DNA of 45,531 nucleotides from Nymphaea colorata (lineage: Eukaryota; Streptophyta; Magnoliopsida; Nymphaeales; Nymphaeaceae), in assembly GCF_008831285.2 (NCBI RefSeq), contig NW_022204909.1:1-45531 (forward strand), in the 5' to 3' direction. The translations under genes were made by a program, and so were the position numbers. The notes under the pieces are model-generated. The model was given only the letters and a program-made list of their open reading frames with translations, was not told the DNA's origin and did not search any database. Shown here in pieces: positions 24,510 to 33,202 of this stretch (position 1 is its first letter; the number at the start of each line of letters is the position of its first letter).

Positions 24510-25551
24510 AAGTTTTACATGCCTTCACTGATGCTGACTGGGCAGGTTGTGTGCATGATAGTGATAACTCATCTAATGCACCAGCTCATGGTAACGTCCC
24601 CAAATCAGTAATCAACAATCTTAATGTCACCAAATAAGAAATCAGCAATATTAAAGGGGAACGAATCAGGCAAGAAGATAACGCACCACCAGCCAGTGCC
24701 GACGTCTCAGATCATGGTAACATAGCAGCTCATCATTCCATAAAATCGGGTGCCACCAATATTGCAGGGATACAAATCAGGCTCGAGAGAAAAACGGATC
24801 TTGATAAAAATGAGAGATTTAACATTCCATAAAATCGGGTGCCACCAATATTGCAGGGATACAAATCGGGCACGAGAGAAAAACGGATCTTGATAAAAAT
24901 GAGAAATTTAAGGATGACGTTGAACAAAAGGAGAGAATCAAGGTGAGAGGCTGTAATCCGATTGAAAACAGTGGACTGAATTCAAATCTGAATTCATCCA
25001 AACTATGTATAAAATTGTATTGAGTATGGGAACCAGATCATCAAAGAATTGATGACTGAGTCATGGAGTAGAATTTTTCCGAACCAGGTTAATTTTTGAG
25101 TCATCTTTTTCTCCTTTCCTCTTTTTTCAGATTGAAAGTCAAATTCAGGTTGCCTTGTTTTCCTTGGAGAAAATAGGGTGTCATGGCCGTCATGCAAACA
25201 AAAATCTGTAGCTCTTTCTAGCACAGAAACAGAGTACAGGGCACTGGTCGAAGGAATAGTTGAATTACTGTGGCTGCAATCATTGATTAAGGAACTTGGT
25301 TTCTCATTGCAACAGGCTCCAAATTTTTGGTGCGACAACAAAGGAGCACTCAGTGCTGCTCTCCAGGACAGAACATATAAAGATAAGTTTTCATTTTGTA
25401 AGAGACTGTCAGTGGAGGTGACATCCAAATTCAGTTCATTCGATCCTAAGAACACCAAGCCGATTGGCTTACAAAGCCATCAAGTATTTTATCTTTTGTA
25501 AAGTGCCGAGACACTCTATCCGTATGAGAACCAACGCAGAGATTGTAGGGG
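24510..25551 (+). mobile_element. Ty1/copia retrotransposon fragment, RNase H end, interrupted
   Basis: The plus strand encodes the first RNase H words AFTDADWAGCVHD at 24517-24560. The domain continues at about 25144 with CLVFLGENRVSWPSCKQKS, then VALSSTETEYRAL and NFWCDNKGAL. This order and wording are typical of copia RNase H, which degrades RNA in RNA-DNA hybrids during reverse transcription. About 580 bp (24563-25143) separates the two halves and includes an 89-bp tandem duplication. The conserved HTRTKHI-type box is degraded to DRTYKDK. Reverse transcriptase, integrase and 5' LTR are not seen. Confidence 0.8.
24734..24911. repeat. Tandem duplication, 89-bp period
   Basis: Copy 1 starts at 24734 and copy 2 at 24823, both beginning CATTCCATAAAATCGGGTGC, with only a few differences. 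It lies within the insertion that splits the copia RNase H. Confidence 0.95.
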
Positions 25552-25767
25552 TGTGTCAAGGAAGGTACTGAGGATGGTCCGGAACTTAACATCCAACTTA
25601 GAATTCTGTTGTTTTGCATATTCTCTCCTATCAGTGAATGTAATTGTGTTAGTGCTTCATGTACATTAGTTATTGTAACTGTGTAACTATTCCTGTACTG
25701 CTATCTATATGAATGCAAGAGACTAGTCACAAGTGTAACCAGTAAAACAGTTTTTCATTTCTCAACA
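25552..25767 (+). repeat. Probable copia LTR remnant
   Basis: After the RNase H frame and a purine stretch GTAGGGG comes a segment running from TGTGTCAAGGAAGG to TTTCTCAACA, about 215 bp with TG...CA ends. That is the position expected of a 3' LTR. Directly after 25767 the CNL coding homology resumes on the other strand. No second LTR was found, so the limits are inferred. Confidence 0.5.
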
Positions 25768-25784
25768 TGCTTCTCCTTTGGCAA

Positions 25785-26402
25785 TTGTTCTTTTACTGTT
25801 TTTCTAGTTCCCCTTCTTCAGTTTCTTCAATCATGCGCCGATTTAACAAATCATCTATCCATTGGTCTGCTGTCACTTCCACAACTCCTTTCTTTTGGTC
25901 AATCAATCCATGTGCCACCCATTGCATGACCAACTCAGGCCTTCCTATCACTTAATCCTTTCGATAAATGCAGCAATATACAAAACAATTCTTCAAATAA
26001 TGTGGCAAGTCATCGTAGCTTAGGATGAGACCAAGAAGAATGCTACCAGCCTACTGCATATTTCAGAGGATGATGATGAGGCAGGCGTCTTCGATTCCTA
26101 GATCTCCCACTTATCAATGCTTTCCCAAACAGCTTTTGTCATTTTTTTTTGTACGCATTAAGGACCCTACCATCTGGACCACAAGTGGCAAACCACCACA
26201 GTTGTCCACTATCCTCTCCCCTGTACCTTTCAAATTGTGACTCACCAATTCATTTTCTTCTTTTGATGCCACATCCAGAAACAAGCTCCAGCTTTCTTCA
26301 GAAATCATTTCTGGTAATTTATGCATTTTAGCACCAATCCCTTGGGAGGCTTCTACCTTTCTACTAGTGATCAAAATCGTTATTTCCTTTGAAACCACCT
26401 CA
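25785..26402 (-). pseudogene. CNL pseudogene, NB-ARC C-terminal half
   Basis: Minus-strand homology covers RNBS-B (ITILITSRKVEASQ), RNBS-C, GLPL (NCGGLPLVVQMVG), the LSYDDLPHYLKNCFVYC segment and up to IEETEE before the MHD-like box. The frame is open only from 26398 to 26114; after that a frameshift and stops occur. The P-loop and kinase-2 parts are missing because homology ends abruptly at about 26402. With 23757-24075 it is probably one gene split by the copia element and deletions. Confidence 0.82.
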
Positions 26403-27607
26403 GGATTCCTTTGCTTTCTGGTAATATACTAAAACTGCTGTCTGAAAACAATTATGGGACATGGATTGTATTTCATGACCCTCATTTTCTGATAAATTCA
26501 GAACAATGAAAACTGCTAATTTAAAATTCTCATGTACCCAGTCTCTCTTTATTTTCATACCTATAAATTTGTAGCATTCGAGTTTGAAGAAGTTTTATAT
26601 TTAAAAAACTCATCTGAAAACTGGGTTATTCAATTGGGCTGTAGGAACAGCCATAGCAGTAGTGTGCTCCATGGATTTGGTACTCCAATATGTAGTTGTA
26701 CGATTGCAATTTCGTGTCTACATAGAACCATTGATTTAATTTAAGTTAAGAAGTATGTTTTAAAACATAAATTCACATGTTTTATTGTCACATCGTAAAA
26801 ACAACTTATGTTATAAGAATATATATATATATATATATATCGAGATAGAGGGAGAGAGAAAGAGGAGGTGAAATCTTCTGGCCATCTTGCCCTTTGTCCT
26901 ATCATGGCCATCTTTTTTTTTTTCAAATCTGTGCCCAAAGATTTTATATATAGAGGGGTTGATGAAAAGAACGGGTGAGCTAACACCTTTTGACAGAAAA
27001 GAGTTCTTCTTTCTCTCGTTCGTTATATTATAGTTAACCTAACCAAGCCACTACGTACGAAGGACCAATGACGATCTTTGAGTAGGAGGAGTCACTCTTG
27101 TTTTAAACATTGCGCATGGCAAGTATGGTCAACCGGCGACTACTATCTATACTATATAAGATGGAGGGGGAGTCTTTTTTATGCTTTCCTGTTTTTCATG
27201 CAGAAGAGAGAATGCCATCACCCCTCTCCCTTCTGGTTCTGGAAATTCTTTTGACGTGCTTTCTTTCGTATGATCTGTTCTCAACACCGCGTTCCTGAGC
27301 TTCTTGGGTCTTCCCATTCCTCCCGTCGTCGCAGCTTGCGATGAAGGTTCCGATTAGGATGTGGATCTGGAATGACGACTCTTTTGAGGTCGGTCCATGG
27401 TGAATGGAATATGTGGCCAACTCTCACGAAGTGACACTGGAAAATGGTAGAACCCTTCGAGAGAAGATCACACACTCCTGAGACTATAGAACATAGGAAG
27501 CACGACAGACCGACGGGATAGACAGACAGTCTCTGTCTTTTGATCTGAACATGGATGGCGATCCCACGTTTCTGATGGCTTTTCCAGAGACAAAAATGGA
27601 TGAGTGA
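26403..27607. other. Intergenic, no gene recognised; right part may be organellar
   Basis: 26403-27060 is AT-rich with a (TA)n microsatellite at about 26818-26840. From about 27060 the composition becomes less AT-rich and simple repeats disappear, right up to the rps10-like frame. This may be mitochondrial flanking DNA carried along with rps10, which is an inference from composition and position only. Confidence 0.35.
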
Positions 27608-27976
27608 CTTCAGAAGAAGATTTCCTCTGGACTTCTGACTACAAAAGAACCTCTCAGGAAAACCAAAAGTGGATTTCTTCTTGGCCCCTTTGACCATTCT
27701 TTGAAAGAGCTTTTTTCAGGGGAGCCTATGAGAAAACACCGGCATGGCGCTGCTGGATGCTTCTCAGCCATAGAACAGGAAAACCCTTTTGGGGGGCTTC
27801 CGCGTTACACACGAAAGATTGGATTGCCTGAATCACGAGTCAAATATACTGTGTTACGATCACCTCATATTGATAAAAAGTCCAGAGAACAATTTGAAAT
27901 GGAAAGAAAGAAACAATTGCTGGTCATCAAAACAGAAACACATGAATTGCGCAAGAAGTTCTTTCGGTTAAACGCC
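27608..27976 (+). pseudogene. rps10: Nuclear copy of mitochondrial ribosomal protein S10, exon 1 region
   Basis: The frame is open from 27608 (after a TGA) and gives text I recognise as plant mitochondrial RPS10: TTKEPLRK near 27638, PFDHSLKE near 27686, then GGLPRYTRKIGLPESR, YTVLRSPHIDKKSREQFEM and LLVIKTETHELRKKFFRL, ending at 27976. RPS10 is a small-subunit protein of the mitochondrial ribosome. About 25 codons (LFSGEPMRKH and on) between FDHSLKE and ENPFGG look inserted compared with the family. The first in-frame ATG is at 27728; the normal start position (27635) reads CTG. Near the end one A seems lost (TTAAACGCC), changing Lys-Arg to Asn-Ala. An unspliced group II intron start follows, which argues for DNA transfer and not a spliced, functional nuclear gene. 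Confidence 0.7.
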
Positions 27977-28002
27977 GTGCGACTCGGAGGACATCCGACT
28001 GA
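27977..28002 (+). other. Probable 5' end of mitochondrial rps10 group II intron
   Basis: Right where rps10 homology stops, the sequence reads GTGCGACTCGGAGGACATCC, which fits the GUGYG 5' consensus of plant mitochondrial group II introns. Plant mitochondrial rps10 is known to carry a group II intron near the 3' end of its coding region. It is cut after 26 bp by a (TA)n microsatellite at 28003-28021. Confidence 0.55.
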
Positions 28003-28021
28003 ATATATATATATATATATA

Positions 28022-29344
28022 GTTCCCTCGGGTGGCTGATGACCCTTCAGAAGTGTAGTTATTCATAATCATAATTTGAAAGGACATTCTTAGTGTGTAG
28101 TACTCGATGATGAAATTACATTTATTTAATTTCTTGTTGCTAATTTTATAAAAAATAAAAAATAAACTCATGCGTGGGCATCAGAAGTTTAGCTGCCTAC
28201 CACTTAGTTTGGAATGTGGTGAGCCCATGTGCCCTAGGCAAGATCCATAATTACTGCTAAATAAATCTGAAAAAAATCCCCCAACCCTAATCTTCCATGT
28301 CACCTTAATTTCCAATCTATCAGGCTAAGGTCAATGAGATGTTTTGCATTTTGTGCCAAGATACACACCTTGAGTAATGAACTCTTGACCTGCTTTAATT
28401 TGAATGTCTTGAGTTTGATCCTGCCTGGTCCACAAGGTCCGTGTTTGCTCAACATGTGCTATTTGACCCACCAGGTTGGGACTACTAGTCTGTCATTGTT
28501 AAAGAGCAAAACATGAATAAACATGTTGATTGACAGTAGGTTATCACAACAAAGGATAATGAGATTAGATAACAGGTGCAGTATCAACCCAATTACGATT
28601 GGCATTTAAAAGAAAGCGTCTGTGGACTTGGGATGGTGGCTCATGGGAGGGCCACCCTCAGTCATCGGATCTTATAACGGATCCAAGATACAATTAGTTA
28701 AGAAGCTCTATTTAAATGAACGGATAGTTCATTTGGAGCGGGTGAAGATGATAACTAATTGAAAACTTTAAATTTATTTTGCTTTCATTTGTACATGTTT
28801 CCTTCTTTTAAATTCAATTTGTGCTCTTGTTCTTCACTAAACTTGTAGTTTTCGTCAGGGAATAGAGCTTATACTTTAATTACTGCTTCGGACAGAGAGA
28901 GAGAGGTCCTTTGTCTTGTCAACAAATCTTTCAGTTTGTTTACCGTTCCAATGTTCAGCGGCTCAGGATTTGATCTTTTATGTTTATTTTCAGTTCTGAA
29001 ATGTCTAAGGTGGCGGCTTAATGGTTCAGTTTTATTCTTTTCCTTGTTTTCTTTTCAATGGAAAACCTGATTAACACTACAGAAAAAAAAAACAATAGTT
29101 TTACCATGGGAGGAATGCGTCAAACAATAGTTTTACCATGGGGGGGAATGTGTCAGTAAAAATTGCAACACCGTGTTGTAGCCACAATTTGATGAGTACA
29201 TGAATCCGAAGGTTAAACTTTACCTTTTGTACTGTTCACCTTGTAAAAGCAATTGACAATGGCATTGTCAGTTATGGTAACAATTCCAAATACATCATCT
29301 TTGAAGAAGAAAATCAATTTGTCTATGTTCCAATAACCTTTCTT
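28022..29344. other. Intergenic with one CNL-flank module and a possible CACTA end
   Basis: The module TGCTAAATAAATCTG plus CAACCCTAATCTTCC lies at about 28253-28315. At 29075 CACTACAGAAAAA resembles a CACTA transposon terminus and is followed by a 33-bp tandem duplication (AACAATAGTTTTACCATGGG, twice, 29090-29155). No gene is recognised. Confidence 0.35.
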
Positions 29345-29480
29345 AAACTTTGAGAGGTAGGCAACCTGTTCCTGCATTTCATGGATGAATGATGTCCACC
29401 AAGGGCTTGAGCTTGGGGGAACAAGAAAGCCACAAGCACCTCAGTTTCTCGACCTTGCCATGGCCTCCCAAACTACAAAA
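29345..29480 (-). pseudogene. CNL remnant, last LRR fragment
   Basis: On the minus strand, LGGHGKVEKLRCLWLS and LKPLVDI match LGGYWKCLPKLRYLCLS and LKFLADI of the copy at 24000. After a stop, MQEQVAYLSKFK matches KKQIACLFKLE. Only about 45 codons of the family survive here. The 5'-flank block follows within about 80 bp, so nearly the whole CC-NB-LRR body has been deleted. Confidence 0.65.
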
Positions 29481-29554
29481 AGGAACAACGTATCCTCGTG
29501 TGTCTCTACTGAGCTGGAAAATATTAACTAATATCAAACTAGAGCTGTTTTTTT

Positions 29555-32205
29555 TTTCTTTTCTTCGTAGAAGAAAGAGCTAGCAAAGGAAGAGAACTAG
29601 AAATCCAAAAATGGAACGAGAGGAAGAGGAAGTAAGGCCAAATAAACTTAGGTCCACCACTGCTTAAATCTCAAAATGAAAGAGAAGGAAGACGAAGGAA
29701 GTGCTCTACAGGCTGGCAAGGTCTATGATTGGTGTTAGATAAATCTGGAAAAATTCGCAAACCACAAACTTCTACATCTCCTACATAGGGTCACACATGA
29801 GCCAAGTCGAGCTCGAGCTCAGCCGGCTTGGGCTCGGATCGACTCATGTTTAGTTAGCTTGAGCTCGACTCGAGCTCGACACGAGCTTCACAATTTCAGC
29901 TCGAGCTCGACTCAAGTGACTGCCTTTCAGCTTGAGCTCAACTTGAGCCGCTCTTTAAACTTGTTTCCACGCTGCTTTGACAAGTTTGCCCTCAAGGTGT
30001 CTTCCTTTTTCACTGCTGACGATGTGGGGAGGAGGAAAGGTGGTGTGTTGAGAATAGAGAGAAAAAGGAGGAAAAATGAACGTGAGCGTGGTGAGGAAAG
30101 AGAAAAAGGGAGGGAAAATGAAAAAGTGATTGATTGATTGAAAAGTGTAATAATGAAAGTGGGGTATAATAATGAGGTTTAAAAGAAACGTGGCTGCCTG
30201 GGTGAATAGAGGGAAAAAAAAGAGGGAAAATTAAAAAACATCAAAAAGAAAATGAGATTAAGCTGCATGGGTGGAAGGAAAAAAAGAGAGAAAATTAAAA
30301 ACGAAAACTAAAAAATGAGATTAAAGTCTAGCTTAGTTGGGTTTAATCGAGTCGAGTTCGACTAATTCGAACTTGACTCATTAATATACTCGAGTTTATA
30401 TTTAAGCTCGAGCTTGACCTTTATAAAAAACGAGTCGAGCTCGAGTCGAGTTTACTCGAGCGAGTTTGAGTCGAGCCCGAGTTGGCTCGACTCGTTGTGC
30501 AGCCCTACACCTACACTTCCTCTTTCTCACATTTGTCGGATTCCTCATTGTATTATGTAAAAAGTTTGGATGCATGAACTTTTTTTTTTTAAATCCAAAA
30601 TTTTCTTTATCCCATCCAAGTTTTGTGATCTGACCATTGACTAGAAGTACAACTTGTTCCTGCTGCGAGGGAATGCCATCAACCTTGCCAAACTCACGGT
30701 GACGTCCCCATGATGACCATTACAGTGTGTTTCATATTTAGACTCAGGATCAGGATATCTTTCAACAAACTCTGTTTAACAGAACTATGAGCTCAGAATG
30801 GGATGTGAAAGGTCTAACAATAGCAATAGAGCATGATCAAGTGGCACTAGCCACACAAGGTTGGGTCAGACCAATTACATAGCCAGGGCTAGGTGTTGCT
30901 ACTAGTCTTTTCAGCTATTTCCTTTCAAGTGGGCTTTCTTGATTTCATAAACAGAAGACTGCAGTTGAGATTTAGAACAAGTGATGCAAGAAGCAAAATC
31001 CAACAATAACCCAAAAAAAAAAATTGTTCATCCACCAGAAAAATAAACGTTATAGGCTAAGTGCACTCATGCAGCGGTATATAGGCTAATAGAATATGAA
31101 TGGTATTATAATGAAGACAAAGTCAATTATTTTCTTTTTATTTTTGTTGTACCTTTGCCCACTTGCTTGTGGTTCAGCCTACCACCTTTAGATGCCTCAT
31201 ATTTTCTTTTCCTCTTAAAATCACAATCAAGTTATCAAGAACAAATTGATAGTGGCCCCTTCTTTTTTTCTCCAGACAGTCATTAATTTTTTTAAGAAAT
31301 TATTTGTTTAAAATTTTTAAGGTTGTCTCAACATTAATTATTTTTCTCACTTTAAAACATTAAAAAAATAAAATGACAATAATTAAAAAATATGTGATAG
31401 TGTTATCCGAGAAATTATGACTGTGGTGAGAATATAATGTACATGATGGGTATTATATGAGAATGTAAATCAAATTGTTGAAAGATCGGTGAGTCCTTCT
31501 GGTCTCTTATTCGTCTAATATGTAGTTCATAGCTAGAATATTTCTTCTTTTTCTTCTTTCAACAAAACCAGATTTGTTAAATTTAAATTTGATTCCACAA
31601 AGTCAAGTAGCTAAATTGCATTTGATGTCCGTTTGTAATAATCTTATACAAAATTGACCATTTGCAATTCATTATGTCCCCACATATAGAGAAAGCCCTA
31701 AGCGGTGTAGCGTAGTTGGTCGGATTGAGGGGCCAATGAATGTTCACAGTTACTTCATTTATTATGGATGCATGACACTTTAGTTGACATATGTACTGCT
31801 CTCCACTGAGGATCGGGTTAGAGGAAAAAAAAGAAGGGACTTCAGCCTTTTCAAGGTATTCATATAAACTAAAGCAAAAAGCACAGTTGTGAAATGAATT
31901 TAATCCAAACCATCCATTAGTTAAGAAAACACGGTGACAGGAGCATCATTTTCATTACGATAAACCAAGTGTATTTGTATAAACTAAAAACTAAAGCAAA
32001 GGAAAAAGTCAGTTGTAATATGAATTTAATCCATAATATCCACCAGTAAAAAAGACAAAATGACGAGAACATCGTTTTTTTTTATGATAGACAAAGGGTA
32101 TTCATAACTAAAGCAAAAAAAAGACAATTATGAAATGAATTTAATCCAAAGCATCCAGCAGTCAAAAAGACAGTGATAAGAGAATAATTTTATTTACATC
32201 GACCA
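29555..32205 (-). repeat. CNL 5'-flank block, copy C
   Basis: Full-length copy of the flank seen at 13018-15487, interrupted by the hAT-like insertion at 29786-30507. Landmarks: AGAAAGAGCTAGCAAAGGAAG at 29572, AAATAAATCC-type module at 29735, text matching 13470-13800 at 30700-31000, and the 117-bp array a-b-c at about 31850-32205. The microsatellite segment present in copies A and E is missing. Confidence 0.75.
29786..30507. mobile_element. hAT-like non-autonomous element with target-site duplication
   Basis: The 722-bp insertion has ends TAGGGTCACACATGAGCC and GGCTCGACTCGTTGTGCAGC plus CCTA, which are imperfect inverted repeats of the TAGGG...CCCTA kind common in plant hAT elements. Flanking octamers CTCCTACA (29778-29785) and CACCTACA (30508-30515) differ by one base and act as an 8-bp target duplication. 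The homologous site in copy A (near 13250) is uninterrupted, confirming the insertion. Both arms are rich in GAGCTCGA / TCGAGCTC words. No transposase is present. Confidence 0.85.
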
Positions 32206-32689
32206 AACATTATTAATTACATATTTTCAGGTTTATTCCCCTTTTAGGAATTATTCTCATTTTCTAGGGAAACTTTCCAAGATAAATATATATATTTTAC
32301 TCATCCAGTGACATATGGATATGCTCATGTGCTGAAATCTATAAAATTTTAAAAAGAATATTGAAATCTGATTTGTGGATCAGATATTATATAGGTATAG
32401 TTAAAAAGCAAGCCGCCAACTGGGAACCTTCTATGACACACCACAAAATATTTACACAAAGGTAACATTTTAACCGAACTTTCCAGTGTGTTCTGAAAGG
32501 TCATACATTTTCTAGGGCGGGCCAAATAGTTCAACCTCAGGTTTGGGTAGGGCCAAACTGAACCGAAATAAAAAAAAAACATTGCACAACTAACAATATT
32601 TTATTTTTCTAATGTAAATTTTGTTTTTAAGTTAGTTAGGGTGGGGCCATGGCTAGGCGGCCCCCCCTCCCTCTGCCCCAAGTCTAGAC
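32206..32689. other. Intergenic, nothing recognised
   Basis: AT-rich sequence with no supported feature; the minus-strand 77-codon frame at 32349-32582 has no recognisable content. Confidence 0.35.
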
Positions 32690-32945
32690 GACAACTAAAG
32701 GCTTGAGCTCGGCAAAAGGGAGAAGGATTCTTTAACTTCATGGAACAAGGCAAGAAAGCCTTGGATCATTCTGCACACTTGCTTTGGAATTGTATTTAAT
32801 TCGGTAAACCCACTTATTCCCCATGGGTTTTACATTTTTTAGAGTATGCACCAAATCTCATGTTTCATTCTCTTCTTGTGCCTTAAATTAAGCAGCCATA
32901 GCGTCACACCAACATTGATGCTTAACGGCTTGACTAAAGGAGGAT
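32690..32945 (-). mobile_element. Ty1/copia reverse-transcriptase fragment
   Basis: On the minus strand the sequence reads FSQAVKHQCWCDAMAA, a stop, FKAQEENET, a stop, DLVHTLKNVKPMGNKWVYRI, then KYNSKASVQ. This follows the start of copia reverse transcriptase (typical order: AVxxxxWxxAM, ALxxNxTWxLV, PxGxKWVYxIK). Further stops and a frameshift follow. It is an old fragment with no LTR in view, and it runs opposite to the copia remnant at 24510. Confidence 0.75.
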
Positions 32946-33030
32946 GGTTCCAAATCTTTAGAGATGACCACTAGAAGTGCTTTATGAAGTGTAGAGATAT
33001 AAAGGAAATTATGACTGTGTGCATACATGT

Positions 33031-33036
<6 letters not shown>

Positions 33037-33065
<29 letters not shown>

Positions 33066-33078
33066 AGAGAGAGAGAGT
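33037..33078. repeat. (GA)n microsatellite
   Basis: About 40 bp of GA with one interruption, just beyond the 3' end of the terpene synthase-like gene. Confidence 0.95.
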
Positions 33079-33106
33079 ACTAAATTTAATTTATTAATAT
33101 ACGCAT

Positions 33107-33112
33107 TTTATT
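33107..33112 (-). terminator. Candidate poly(A) signal of the terpene synthase-like gene
   Basis: AATAAA on the minus strand, about 91 bp after the stop codon at 33203-33205. An ATTAATAAATT variant lies nearby at about 33087-33097. Confidence 0.45.
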
Positions 33113-33202
33113 ACATGATGATACATAGAATCATAAGTAGGATTCGGTTAATGGGCACCAAGATGGTTGATAGAGTGGGAAACAATGACACTGGTGATTT
33201 GT

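Noticed and set aside
25003-25458. 151-codon minus-strand frame
   Set aside because: Antisense to the copia RNase H sequence, with no domain of its own.
27281-27697. 138-codon minus-strand frame upstream of rps10
   Set aside because: No recognisable content. The low stop density can be explained by the less AT-rich composition.
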